Below, in pieces: positions 33,943-42,660 of a DNA stretch of 64,000 nucleotides. The notes below the pieces were generated by a model that was not told the DNA's origin, ran no database searches, and worked only from the letters and a program-made list of their open reading frames with translations. A program made the translations under genes and the position numbers. Within the stretch, counting starts at the first letter, position 1. Every line of letters begins with the position of its first letter. Origin of the DNA: Polaribacter vadi (GTDB lineage: Bacteria > Bacteroidota > Bacteroidia > Flavobacteriales > Flavobacteriaceae); assembly GCF_018861005.1 (NCBI RefSeq), contig NZ_JAHKQL010000004.1:143840-207839 (forward strand), read 5' to 3'.

Positions 33943-33950
33943 CAAAATTA
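33943..33950 (-). promoter_or_regulatory. possible -7 box for clpS
   Basis: TAATTTTG on the minus strand, a full match, six bases from the clpS ATG and overlapping the prmA stop codon. Confidence 0.35.
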
Positions 33951-34784
33951 CAATTTATTGTATTTCAATGCAACCCAATTATTTCTTTCAATAAATGTCT
34001 CTAACTTTAAATTATATTTAGAAACTTCATTATCTATAATTGGTAGATCTTCTTTGTAAAAACCACTCAGTAATAAGACTCCTTTATCATTTAAACAATT
34101 GGTATAAATTTTCATATCCATCAACAAAATATTTCTATTAATGTTGGCAATAATAACATCGTACTTTTTATCATTTAAAAGTGATGCATCACCTTCATAA
34201 ACGGAAATATTAGTACAATTATTACGTTGTACGTTTTCTAAAGAATTTTCGTAACACCAATTATCAATATCAATAGCATCAATAGGTTTAGCATTTTTCA
34301 TTTCTGCAAAAATTGCTAAAATTCCTGTTCCACAACCCATATCTAAAACAAATTTATTTTCTAAATCTAATTGTAATAAATGCTGAATCATCATATGTGT
34401 AGTTTCATGATGACCAGTACCAAAACTCATTTTTGGTTCAATTACAATATCATATTTTAGATTTGGATTCTCGTGAAAAGGAGCTCTTACACTCACTAAT
34501 TCATCCACCTGAATAGGTGTAAAATTCTTTTCCCATTCTGCATTCCAGTTGGTTTGTGCAACTTCTTTCTTTTGATATTCTATCTGGAATTCATCTGAAT
34601 TTAAAACAAAAATATCGTTTAAAATATCGTCAGAATATTCGTCTTTTTGAATGTAAGCTGTTACTCCGTTTTCATTTTCAACAAAACTCTCAAAACCCAC
34701 ATTACCTAATTCAGCAATTAAAATTTCTGTAGCTGGTTCTTTAGGTATTACTGTAAAATTGTATTCTATATATATATTATCCAT
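33948..34784 (-). CDS. prmA: ribosomal protein L11 methyltransferase
   Basis: SAM-dependent enzyme that trimethylates L11. 278-279 residues. An N-terminal substrate-recognition domain is followed by the methyltransferase fold: IEPKMSFGTGHHETTHM, LDMGCGTGILAIFA (SAM loop) near residue 150, YEGDASLL, and the IIANINRNIL motif that marks PrmA. Two adjacent ATG codons (34784 and 34787) are possible. The longer frame to 34820 runs through the tpiA terminator and is unlikely. Confidence 0.93.
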   Translation of the reverse strand: MDNIYIEYNFTVIPKEPATEILIAELGNVGFESFVENENGVTAYIQKDEYSDDILNDIFVLNSDEFQIEYQKKEVAQTNWNAEWEKNFTPIQVDELVSVRAPFHENPNLKYDIVIEPKMSFGTGHHETTHMMIQHLLQLDLENKFVLDMGCGTGILAIFAEMKNAKPIDAIDIDNWCYENSLENVQRNNCTNISVYEGDASLLNDKKYDVIIANINRNILLMDMKIYTNCLNDKGVLLLSGFYKEDLPIIDNEVSKYNLKLETFIERNNWVALKYNKL

Positions 34785-34786
34785 CA

Positions 34787-34818
34787 TAAAAAAAGCGTCA
34801 AGAATTAAATCTTGACGC
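34787..34818 (-). terminator. terminator after tpiA
   Basis: GCGTCAAG (34795-34802) pairs with CTTGACGC (34811-34818). On the minus strand it is followed by seven T. It sits right before prmA, so prmA needs read-through or its own promoter. Confidence 0.82.
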
Positions 34819-34847
34819 AAATTTATTAGTTTTAAATTTAAGTTCTT

Positions 34848-35606
34848 TTAAATCGCTTTTATAATTGCAGAAAAATCTGATGATTTTAAAGCTGCACCAC
34901 CAATTAAACCACCATCTACATCTGGTTTAGAAAATATTTCTACTGCATTTGCAGGTTTTACACTACCACCATATAAAATAGAAACATTTTCTGCAACTTC
35001 TTTATTATATTGTTTTTCTACAATACTTCTAATAAAAGCATGCATTTCTTGTGCTTGTTCTGGGCTTGCAGTTTCTCCTGTACCAATTGCCCAAACAGGT
35101 TCGTAAGCTAAAACAATACTTGCCCAATCTTTAGCTTCTAAGTGAAATAAAGCATTTTTTAACTGACTTTCTACTACATTAAAGTGATTATCAGATTTTC
35201 TATCTTCTAACAATTCACCAAAACAAAATATAGTCTCTAAATCATTCTCTAAAACTGTATTTACTTTTTCAGCAAGCAATTCATCAGTTTCACCAAAATA
35301 AGTTCTTCTTTCTGAATGCCCTAAAATAACAGATTTAATACTGATTGATTTTAACATATCTGCAGAAACCTCACCTGTGTAAGCTCCACTTTTTGCTTGA
35401 TGCATATTCTGTGCAACAACTTCTATTTTAGAATCTTCAGTATTATTAACAGCAGATTCTAAATTTATAAAAGATGGAGAAATGATAACTCTAGTGTTCT
35501 CTAATGCTAAATCTTTAATTTCTTCTTTAATACCATTAATAAGTACTTGAGTTTGATTTTTATCATTATTCATTTTCCAATTTCCAGCTACTATTTTTTG
35601 TCTCAT
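34848..35606 (-). CDS. tpiA: triose-phosphate isomerase
   Basis: Glycolytic enzyme that interconverts DHAP and glyceraldehyde-3-phosphate. 252 residues, a normal length. VAGNWKMNN holds the catalytic Lys, ILGHSERRTYF the catalytic His, and AYEPVWAIGTG the catalytic Glu. The phosphate loop ILYGGSVKPANA and GGLIGGAAL are intact. A strong terminator follows. No promoter with a full box was found. Confidence 0.97.
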   Translation of the reverse strand: MRQKIVAGNWKMNNDKNQTQVLINGIKEEIKDLALENTRVIISPSFINLESAVNNTEDSKIEVVAQNMHQAKSGAYTGEVSADMLKSISIKSVILGHSERRTYFGETDELLAEKVNTVLENDLETIFCFGELLEDRKSDNHFNVVESQLKNALFHLEAKDWASIVLAYEPVWAIGTGETASPEQAQEMHAFIRSIVEKQYNKEVAENVSILYGGSVKPANAVEIFSKPDVDGGLIGGAALKSSDFSAIIKAI

Positions 35607-35694
35607 AATTATATACTTTTATTACTTTGTAAATTTAAGAAATGAAACCTAAATATTGAGTAGAATTAGAAATAGTTACTAAAACGATTTTTTA

Positions 35695-36183
35695 CTATTT
35701 TTTAAGAGCTTCTTTTATTTTTTTATCTGATGCAATTGTAGCTTTAAATAAAGAAATTTCTCCCTTTTCATCTATAACCATATACCTAGGAATCCAACCA
35801 AGGTTTATAAAATCGACGAAATCACCTTCATTTTGTCCTTTTGGTAAATTATAATGAACACCTTTTAAATTATATTTTTTAATGGCACTTTTCCAAGAAG
35901 GATTACTTCTATCAACAGATAAAAATAAATAAACAACATCTGGAAATTCTTTTTGCAAAGCTTTTACTTTCGGGAAACCAACAATACAATCCTTACACCA
36001 AGAAGCCCACACATCTATTAAAATTTTTTTTTCTTTATGTTGATATAAAACTTCTCTTAAAGTAATTTTAGAATTATCTAAACCAATTAACATTTCTAAG
36101 TTTGCTTCTTCAGAAAATTGTTTTGGATCTTCTGAGCAACTCAACAACATTAAAACAGCAAATAGAATAAAGATTTTTTTCAT
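35695..36183 (-). CDS. TlpA-like thioredoxin-fold lipoprotein
   Basis: 162 residues from the ATG at 36183. The lipobox MLLSC anchors it to a membrane. The thioredoxin fold has the active site WASWCKDC (CxxC near residue 60), LFLSVDRSNPSW and the cis-Pro loop IPRYMVID. It probably reduces or oxidises periplasmic thiols, for example during cytochrome maturation. It is a single gene divergent from pyrF. Confidence 0.85.
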   Translation of the reverse strand: MKKIFILFAVLMLLSCSEDPKQFSEEANLEMLIGLDNSKITLREVLYQHKEKKILIDVWASWCKDCIVGFPKVKALQKEFPDVVYLFLSVDRSNPSWKSAIKKYNLKGVHYNLPKGQNEGDFVDFINLGWIPRYMVIDEKGEISLFKATIASDKKIKEALKK

Positions 36184-36239
36184 ATTTAATTTGTCCATTA
36201 AAAAATTACTTTCTTACAAACCTTAAAAGTTTAAAATAG

Positions 36240-36247
36240 TATTTTTG
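36240..36247 (+). promoter_or_regulatory. Bacteroidota -7 box for pyrF
   Basis: TATTTTTG, a full TAnnTTTG match, 20 bases before the pyrF ATG. Confidence 0.55.
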
Positions 36248-36267
36248 TAAACTGATAAACAAAAATA

Positions 36268-37080
36268 ATGACAACAGCACAACTTGTATCACAAATAAAT
36301 CTAAAAAAATCATTTTTATGTATTGGGTTAGATGTAGATTTAGACAAAATTCCAACTCATTTATTAGATTTAGAAGATCCTATTTTTGAGTTTAATAAAG
36401 CAATTATTGATGCTACACATCATTTGTGTGTTGCCTACAAACCAAATACAGCTTTTTATGAGGCTTACGGAATAAAAGGTTGGTTAGCTTTAGAAAAAAC
36501 GATAGCCTACATTAATAATAACTATCCAGAAATTTTTACAATTGCTGATGCAAAACGTGGTGATATTGGCAATACCTCAACTATGTATGCCAAAGCTTTT
36601 TTTAACGATTTAGCTTTTGATTCTGTAACTGTTGCTCCTTATATGGGTAAAGATTCTGTTGAGCCTTTTTTAGCTTTTAAAGACAAGCATACTATTATGT
36701 TAGCTTTAACGTCTAACAAAGGTGCTTTTGATTTTCAGACCAAAAAAGTTGATGATAAAGAATTATACAAACAAGTTTTAACGACTTCTAAAAACTGGAA
36801 AAACTCTGAAAACTTAATGTATGTTGTTGGTGCTACAAAAGCCGAATATTTTAAAGAAATAAGAAAAATTGTACCCAATTCGTTTTTATTAGTTCCTGGA
36901 GTTGGTGCACAAGGTGGTAATTTACAAGATGTTTGTAAATATGGTTTAAATGATACTATTGGTTTATTAATTAATTCTTCTCGCGGAATTATTTATGCAT
37001 CAAAAGATAAAAATTTTGCAGAAGCAGCTGCTAAAAAAGCTAAAGAATTACAATCTGAGATGAGCTTATTACTAGCCTAA
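36268..37080 (+). CDS. pyrF: orotidine 5'-phosphate decarboxylase
   Basis: Last step of UMP synthesis. 270 residues, the longer type of Pyr[13 protein letters not shown] at the start carries the first catalytic Asp; the signature [13 protein letters not shown] near residue 92 has the Lys-Arg-Asp core; [15 protein letters not shown] and [10 protein letters not shown] near the end bind the phosphate. It is a single gene, followed by a hairpin that also serves the convergent zinc-ribbon gene. Confidence 0.96.
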   Translation: MTTAQLVSQINLKKSFLCIGLDVDLDKIPTHLLDLEDPIFEFNKAIIDATHHLCVAYKPNTAFYEAYGIKGWLALEKTIAYINNNYPEIFTIADAKRGDIGNTSTMYAKAFFNDLAFDSVTVAPYMGKDSVEPFLAFKDKHTIMLALTSNKGAFDFQTKKVDDKELYKQVLTTSKNWKNSENLMYVVGATKAEYFKEIRKIVPNSFLLVPGVGAQGGNLQDVCKYGLNDTIGLLINSSRGIIYASKDKNFAEAAAKKAKELQSEMSLLLA

Positions 37081-37094
37081 TATATTAATAAAAA

Positions 37095-37125
37095 CAAAAA
37101 AGCCTCGCATTTGCGAGGCCCTTTT
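37095..37125. terminator. bidirectional terminator between pyrF and the zinc-ribbon gene
   Basis: GCCTCGC (37102-37108) pairs with GCGAGGC (37113-37119). The T tract is strong on the minus strand and weaker on the plus strand. Confidence 0.8.
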
Positions 37126-37126
37126 G

Positions 37127-37282
37127 TTAAACTCTTAAAGTACGATTAATAATAGGAAACCAAGTATAATAAGTATTACACTTATCACACCCATAACTTC
37201 TTGTACCTGGAATCATCTTTACTACCGCTTTTCTTTTTAATCTGTGCCTAGACTCAGATTTACATCTTGGGCAAGCTTTCAT
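37127..37282 (-). CDS. 51-residue zinc-ribbon protein
   Basis: The frame runs from an ATG at 37280-37282 to a TAA at 37127. Two CxxC knuckles (CPRC at residues 4-7 and CDKC at 32-35) with the spacing of a zinc ribbon are joined by a basic linker (RHRLKRKAVVKMIPGTRSY). An aromatic stretch (YYTWF) follows. It may bind nucleic acid or be a small redox/zinc protein. It is a single gene facing pyrF. Confidence 0.68.
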   Translation of the reverse strand: MKACPRCKSESRHRLKRKAVVKMIPGTRSYGCDKCNTYYTWFPIINRTLRV

Positions 37283-37355
37283 AGGTTAGTTTTTATTTGT
37301 TTAGACTTAACGAATATACTTAAAATCAAACAATTAAATAGAACCTTTTTAATTA

Positions 37356-38207
37356 TTAAAGATTCTTTAATAAAGGCTGCTTATTTTTCCATTCTATCCA
37401 CTTTTCACCTCTAAGCCTACGCATAACATTATCTATTGAGCGCATTATAAGGACATTACAGATAGCTTTTCCTAAATTTTTCGGATTTCTTGCAATTGCT
37501 CTTAAACTCAACGAAAAACCAGGTGTAATGTATCTCATGTAATGCCAATAACCTTCTGGCATGTATAAAACATTACCATGATTTAATTTAGTAACATAAC
37601 CTTTAGCATTTTTTAATTTAGGCCATTTATCGAAATCAGGGTTATTAAAATCGATATCTTCTCTAGTAATTAAAGAATAAGGAATTTTATATAAATGTTT
37701 ATTTTGTTTTTGATCGAATAAAATAACTTTCTTTTCACCTTCAAAATGAAAATGAAAAATATTAGCTAAATCAATATCATAATGCATAAAAGTATAAGAA
37801 TCTCTTCCACCAAAAAACAACATTGGTAACCCTTTCATTAAGCGCAAGCCAAAATCTGGGTAAGAAAAGTCTTTTTGTAAAACTGGTACTTCTTTTAAGA
37901 TATTCCACAGGAAAATTCTATATTTAGTAGGTTCACGTTTTAATAAATCTACATAATCTGCCATTTTCATTTTAGCATGTGGCTCGTTAAAACCTTCTTT
38001 ATAATCTACAGGTCTATCATCATACAAAGGCACAGTTTTATTGCCTGCAACTTCTTTTATATAGTCTAAATTCCATTTTTTATACGCAGGCCAATCTTCT
38101 ATAAATTGTTCTATAACCACAGGTTTTTGTGGTTTAAAATATTTTTTTATAAAGTCTTCTTTTGTAATTGTTTTTACTCTATCTATTTGAGATAAGTTTA
38201 AACTCAT
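37356..38207 (-). CDS. JmjC/cupin-like oxygenase-family protein
   Basis: 283 residues. Cupin-like (JmjC-type) fold. The metal triad appears as MHYDID (HxD) near residue 142 and the later His in GNVLYMPEGYWHYMRY near residue 220. KPVVIEQFIEDWPAYKKW at the start and GKVILFDQ-like strands are typical. Members hydroxylate proteins or other substrates using Fe(II) and 2-oxoglutarate; the substrate here is unknown. A minus-strand TAnnTTTG box is at 38228-38235. Confidence 0.82.
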   Translation of the reverse strand: MSLNLSQIDRVKTITKEDFIKKYFKPQKPVVIEQFIEDWPAYKKWNLDYIKEVAGNKTVPLYDDRPVDYKEGFNEPHAKMKMADYVDLLKREPTKYRIFLWNILKEVPVLQKDFSYPDFGLRLMKGLPMLFFGGRDSYTFMHYDIDLANIFHFHFEGEKKVILFDQKQNKHLYKIPYSLITREDIDFNNPDFDKWPKLKNAKGYVTKLNHGNVLYMPEGYWHYMRYITPGFSLSLRAIARNPKNLGKAICNVLIMRSIDNVMRRLRGEKWIEWKNKQPLLKNL

Positions 38208-38227
38208 GCTTAAAAAATTTTAAAAAG

Positions 38228-38235
38228 CAAAGTTA
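38228..38235 (-). promoter_or_regulatory. Bacteroidota -7 box for the JmjC/cupin gene
   Basis: TAACTTTG on the minus strand, a full TAnnTTTG match, 21 bases before the ATG. Confidence 0.5.
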
Positions 38236-38264
38236 AGAAAACGTTATGAAAAGTAATAATCTAA

Positions 38265-38296
38265 AAAAGTCACGCAATTTAAATTGCATGACTTTT
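38265..38296 (-). terminator. terminator after the flotillin gene
   Basis: Sixteen-base arms (38265-38280 and 38281-38296) pair with one position that is G-U on the minus strand; they begin and end in A4/T4. Confidence 0.7.
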
Positions 38297-38325
38297 AAAG
38301 ATATTCATTAAGATTGAATTAATTT

Positions 38326-39939
38326 TTAAGAGATTACATCATCTGTAGATTCTTTAATTTCTTTTGTATCTATCTCTTTTCCTTTTAAATATTCTGGCAA
38401 TTGCATACCTGCCATATCAAACATTTCTTGTAAAGGTGGCACTGCTTTATACATACCAGAAATAAAGTTAGAAGTTGATGTTTTTCCATCTTTTCCTCCT
38501 CCATTTTCCCAAACAGTTACTTTATCAATTTTAATATTTTTAATTGCTTCTGCTTGTGTTTTAACTAATTCTGGCAATTTATCTGCAATTAATAATAAAG
38601 CTGCGTTTTTAGAATCGTTACCTGCAGCTTTTACAATTTCATCTAAACCTGCAGCTTGCTTTGTTAATACTTCATATACACCTTTTGCCTCTGCTTCTGC
38701 TTTTAAGAAAATAGCATCTGCCTCTCCTTTAGCAATTCTTCTTATGTTTTCTGCTTCTGCTTCTGCATCAATCTCTACTTTAGATTTTGCTATTTCTGCA
38801 GGAATAACGATATCTGCATATTTTGTAGCTTTATCTCTAGACGCACGTGCATTTTCTGCTTCTTGTTCTGCTGCATATGCTTCTTCTAAAGCTTTTGCTG
38901 CTTGCACTTTTTCTGATGCAATTGCTCGTTTTTCTGCCTCTGCTTCTCTTTCTCTTCTTAAAGCATCTGATTCTGCAATAGAAATTTTAGCTGTATTTTC
39001 TCCAGTAATGGCACGTGCATTGGCTTCTGATGTTTTAATTCTTTCTGATTTTAGAGCTTCTGCTTCTCCAATTTTAGCTAGTGCTATTGCATTTGCGGTT
39101 TGTACTCTTTCATTCTGATTTGCATTAGCTTCCCCAATTTTTGCTTCTGCCATAGAAGCTGCTACTTGAGTCCTTTCATTTTGAGCTGCTTTTGCTTCCC
39201 CAATTTTTGCTTTTGCCTGTAACTCAGAAACTTTAATCCTTTCATCTTGTACAGCATCTGCCTCTCCAATAGAACCATCTCTATTTTTTTCTGCTACAGA
39301 TTTTCTTGCAGCATTAATTGCATGCGCTGCAGCTTCTTTACCTAAAGCTTCTATATAACCAGATTCATCTACAATATCTGTAATATTTACGTTGATTAAT
39401 TTTAAACCTACTTTCTTTAACTCAGTTTCTACACTTTGAGAAATATTGGTTAAAAACTTATCTCTATCATTGTTAATTTCTTCTATATCCATAGATGCAA
39501 CCACCAAACGCAACTGCCCAAATATAATTTCTTGTGCTAAGTCTTGAATGTTATCTTGATTTAAACCTAACAATCTTTCTGCTGCATTTTGCATAATTCC
39601 TGGTTCTGTAGAAACCCCAATAGTAAATCTAGAAGGAACATTTACACGAATATTTTGCTTAGAAAGTGCATTTACCAAATTTACTTCTATAGAAATTGGT
39701 GTTAAGTCTAAAAACTCATAATCTTGTATTACAGGAAAAATAAATGCAGCTCCACCATGAATACATTTGGCAGATTCGCCTCCCCCAACTTTACCATACA
39801 CTACCAAAATTCTGTCTGATGGACATCTTTTGTAGCGTTTTATCATGGCAACTATCAATATAAAAATAAAGAGAATTGCAATTCCTATTCCTACTAAACC
39901 CGCAAATGGGCTACTTTGTAATATCATTAAATTTAGCAT
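38326..39939 (-). CDS. flotillin-family (SPFH) membrane protein
   Basis: 537 residues. An N-terminal hydrophobic helix (about 13-32) is followed by the SPFH/band-7 domain (about 40-210: CPSDRILVVYGK, FPVIQDYEFLDLTPISI, VPSRFTIGVST). The flotillin domain is a long Ala/Glu-rich helical region. Residues 225-312 are four successive 22-residue repeats, each starting GEA or GEx. A C-terminal VWENGGGKDGKTSTSNF segment is typical of flotillins. It forms membrane microdomain scaffolds. It lies nine bases after the NfeD-like gene, the usual partner. Confidence 0.93.
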   Translation of the reverse strand: MLNLMILQSSPFAGLVGIGIAILFIFILIVAMIKRYKRCPSDRILVVYGKVGGGESAKCIHGGAAFIFPVIQDYEFLDLTPISIEVNLVNALSKQNIRVNVPSRFTIGVSTEPGIMQNAAERLLGLNQDNIQDLAQEIIFGQLRLVVASMDIEEINNDRDKFLTNISQSVETELKKVGLKLINVNITDIVDESGYIEALGKEAAAHAINAARKSVAEKNRDGSIGEADAVQDERIKVSELQAKAKIGEAKAAQNERTQVAASMAEAKIGEANANQNERVQTANAIALAKIGEAEALKSERIKTSEANARAITGENTAKISIAESDALRREREAEAEKRAIASEKVQAAKALEEAYAAEQEAENARASRDKATKYADIVIPAEIAKSKVEIDAEAEAENIRRIAKGEADAIFLKAEAEAKGVYEVLTKQAAGLDEIVKAAGNDSKNAALLLIADKLPELVKTQAEAIKNIKIDKVTVWENGGGKDGKTSTSNFISGMYKAVPPLQEMFDMAGMQLPEYLKGKEIDTKEIKESTDDVIS

Positions 39940-39948
39940 AGTAATTTA

Positions 39949-40521
39949 TTATTTTTGAGGTTCTATTATTAAAATTCCGTTGTTAGTTACTTCAATCACT
40001 TTTATAACATTTCCTTGCTTTAAGTCTTCTTTATAATCTGTTAAAGCTTCTAATTCTCTTAAAGCTCCCTGTACTTTTACCTGTACTTTGCCTATTCTAG
40101 ATCTGTTTGCGCCTACTGTTAAATAAACTTCACCAATAGAATTTAAAGCATTTTGCATTTTTAAGGTGCCACTAGAAGTTAGTTTACTGATGTAATAAAA
40201 CATTGCTGCCATTACAAACATCATTGCCAAACCACAAAGTAAGGAAACAATTATTGTGGTAGATCTTGAGTAACCTGCATCTATACACGCTATTCCACTC
40301 CACCCAAAAATAGCAAAAAAGGCTACTACATTTTTAAAGGTAAAAAATTGAAAACTTGCTCCTGTGTCTGCATCAACCTCCATATCTACATCACCAATAT
40401 CATCTGTATCAGCACCAATAAAGGTGGTGATTAAAACGAATAGAAAAATAAGTGTAGAGATTCCTGTAATAATCCAATACGTTTTAGGGAAGGACGCTAA
40501 TTCTTGAAACCATTCCATCAT
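39949..40521 (-). CDS. NfeD-like membrane protein, flotillin partner
   Basis: 190 residues. Three to four membrane helices (about 15-35, 65-85, 90-115) are followed by a soluble OB-fold (residues 125-188: GEVYLTVGANRSRIGKVQVKVQGALRELEAL, in pieces, then GNVIKVIEVTNNGILIIEP). This is the NfeD1b-type protein that is normally encoded with flotillin, as here. An acidic loop (GADTDDIGDVDMEVDADTG) is found between helices. No serine protease domain is present. Start at 40521 or the next ATG at 40518. Confidence 0.82.
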   Translation of the reverse strand: MMEWFQELASFPKTYWIITGISTLIFLFVLITTFIGADTDDIGDVDMEVDADTGASFQFFTFKNVVAFFAIFGWSGIACIDAGYSRSTTIIVSLLCGLAMMFVMAAMFYYISKLTSSGTLKMQNALNSIGEVYLTVGANRSRIGKVQVKVQGALRELEALTDYKEDLKQGNVIKVIEVTNNGILIIEPQK

Positions 40522-40677
40522 AGAAAATTAATTTTAAAGTGAATAAATATACTGCTTTTTGCGTTTATAAACTGACTTTATCTTCGGCAAAAAAGATCAA
40601 TTTATATTCTTGAAAAAATAAAAAAGTGATTGTATATTATTAGTAGATAAAAAATATATTTTGTTACAATAATAGAC

Positions 40678-40715
40678 AAAAAAAAAGCCCTGATAAAAAA
40701 AATTATCAAGGCTTA
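40678..40715 (-). terminator. terminator after the TonB-dependent receptor gene
   Basis: AAGCCTTGATAA pairs with TTATCAGGGCTT on the minus strand, one G-U, followed by a run of T. Confidence 0.82.
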
Positions 40716-40743
40716 AAGTAAAAAAACGGGAATTTTAGATTCC

Positions 40744-42567
40744 TTAAAAATTGTATCTCAATCCAAATAAAACATTGCTTGGAGGCATTGGTACAAAACC
40801 AGATTCTATATAATCTGCATTAAAAATATTATTAGCTGTAATTGTAAAGTTAATTTTATTTACATCAACAATAATAGATGCATCCCAAACATTATAAGAA
40901 GTACCAACTGTACGTTCTGCATGTTTGTAAATAATATTCTGACGCACATTTTTAAACAATTTACTTGTAAAACGTGTTGTAAATTGATGTCTTAACGTAT
41001 TTAAAGAATAACGAGATAAATCTTTATTTTGATCTAAAATATCATCCTCTAAAAAAGTATAGTTTGTAGAAATAGTTTGAGTATAACTACCTATTTTAAA
41101 ATTATAACCTGCATCTAATTCAAAACCTTTGGTATTAACTTTTGTAATATTTGTTGCTGTAAATGCACTATTATCTGTATTTTCTCTTACATAATCTATC
41201 AAATTATCAGAATCTCTATTAAAGAAAGCAACTGAAGTAGAGAATTTAGCATCATCAAATTTAAAACCAATTTCTTGTGCAAAAGCTTCTTCTGGCTCTA
41301 AATTTTCGTTACCCACTGTTACAGGATCACTATAAAATAAATCTGTGTAAGTTGGTATTCTATACGTATAACCAATGTTTCCGTAAGCTTTTACTTTGTC
41401 TGATATTTTAAACCCTAAATCTAATCCTGGAAAAGCATGGAATTTAAAATCAGAAAAATAAGTAACTGCAATACCTGGAGTAATGTCTAATTTATCATCA
41501 GCCAAACTAAAACGATGCTCTAAAAACAAATTAGCCATTGTTCTATTTCTATCACCTAAATTATTACTGCTAATAGAAACTCTAGAAACATCTATTCCAA
41601 AACCAGTAACACCTACATTAGATGTGTAAGCTGCATTTGTTTCTACACCTACTTTATTGGTAATGTGCAAGTTTCTGTAAAAACTAGGATCGTCTCTTCT
41701 TAACAAGAAAATATCTTGACCTCTTCTCCAATACACTCTTGGTGTAATTTTTAATTTTTCTGATTTAAAAGTAGTAGAGACACCAATTACACTATTCTGA
41801 GTTTCTTCGTATTCGTGAAACGTTTCGTTAGTGGTATAAAAGTTTTCTGCTCCGAATTTTTTATCGAAAAAAGTAGCCAAAACCTCTATTGGTTGGCTCT
41901 TTTTATTAAAAACTCCTTTTAAGAAATAATTGTAATTGTTATAATCTGAATTTTCTCTATAACCATCTGATGTTAATGCACCAACGTGTGCTATTATTGA
42001 TGAGTTTTCAAATTCTTTGCCCACAGTTACAGAACCATTTAATTGCCCAAAAGAACCTGTTTCTACATTTACAGAAGCAACATTATTCAATTTCTTTTTA
42101 GTTACAATATTTATAGCACCTGTAAATGCATTCTGACCAAAAACTCTTGCTGCAGGTCCTTTTATTACTTCTATTCTTTCAATAACTTCTATTGGTAAAG
42201 CCGCATTTAATGTATGATGCCCTGTTTGAGAATCGTCCATTTTAATACCATCAATTAATAGTAAAGTTTGATCAAAACCTCCACCTCTAATGTATAAATC
42301 TGCTTGGCTACCAGCAGTACCTCTTCTTCTAATATCTACACCTGCAACTTGTTGTAATAAATCTGCAACATTAGTAGCTGCACTATTTTTAATATCTTTG
42401 GATGAAATAACATTTATAGTTCTAGAATTTGCTTTAAAAGGCAAATCTATTCTTGTTGATGTAATAACAACCTCTTTTAAAGTATCTCTTTTTATAACTT
42501 TTTCTTGTGCTTTTACTTGTAAAACGGATAACATTCCAAGAATTACTAACGTAATTTTAATTTTCAT
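40744..42567 (-). CDS. TonB-dependent outer-membrane receptor (BtuB-like)
   Basis: 607 residues, short for the class and close to BtuB/vitamin or siderophore receptors. The signal peptide ends at VKAQ. A TonB box-like segment (LKEVVITSTRI) is followed by the plug (about 40-150: NVADLLQQVAGVDIRRRG, DLYIRGGGFDQTLLLIDGIKM, VIERIEVIKGPAARVFGQNAF) and a 22-strand barrel ending in Phe (FGLRYNF). It imports a scarce ligand using TonB energy. It is divergent from a MocR-like regulator with only 67 bases between them, which hints at a PLP-linked or amine-type ligand, but that is inference. Confidence 0.92.
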   Translation of the reverse strand: MKIKITLVILGMLSVLQVKAQEKVIKRDTLKEVVITSTRIDLPFKANSRTINVISSKDIKNSAATNVADLLQQVAGVDIRRRGTAGSQADLYIRGGGFDQTLLLIDGIKMDDSQTGHHTLNAALPIEVIERIEVIKGPAARVFGQNAFTGAINIVTKKKLNNVASVNVETGSFGQLNGSVTVGKEFENSSIIAHVGALTSDGYRENSDYNNYNYFLKGVFNKKSQPIEVLATFFDKKFGAENFYTTNETFHEYEETQNSVIGVSTTFKSEKLKITPRVYWRRGQDIFLLRRDDPSFYRNLHITNKVGVETNAAYTSNVGVTGFGIDVSRVSISSNNLGDRNRTMANLFLEHRFSLADDKLDITPGIAVTYFSDFKFHAFPGLDLGFKISDKVKAYGNIGYTYRIPTYTDLFYSDPVTVGNENLEPEEAFAQEIGFKFDDAKFSTSVAFFNRDSDNLIDYVRENTDNSAFTATNITKVNTKGFELDAGYNFKIGSYTQTISTNYTFLEDDILDQNKDLSRYSLNTLRHQFTTRFTSKLFKNVRQNIIYKHAERTVGTSYNVWDASIIVDVNKINFTITANNIFNADYIESGFVPMPPSNVLFGLRYNF

Positions 42568-42660
42568 AAATAGTGATTTAAATAGACTGCAAAAGTCGTA
42601 ACTTTATAACCGCTTAAAATAGTCCGGTTTTTAAATGAGAGATAGTCCACTTTTGTCAAT
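42568..42660. promoter_or_regulatory. divergent control region between the TonB receptor and the MocR-like regulator
   Basis: ATAGTCC occurs at 42619-42625 and 42642-42648, 23 bp apart, with weaker ATAG copies at 42570 and 42582. CAAAAGT (42590-42596) and ACTTTTG (about 42649-42655) form an inverted pair. The first of these overlaps a near-consensus -7 box for the receptor. The right half lies inside the regulator coding start. Confidence 0.45.

Noticed and set aside
38744..39118. Plus-strand frame of 124 codons inside the flotillin gene, rich in Ala and Ser
   Set aside because: It is the shadow of the Ala/Glu repeat region of flotillin.
42568..42634. Cobalamin riboswitch upstream of the BtuB-like receptor
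   Set aside because: The spacer of 67 bases is far too short for the riboswitch, and no B12-box wording is present.
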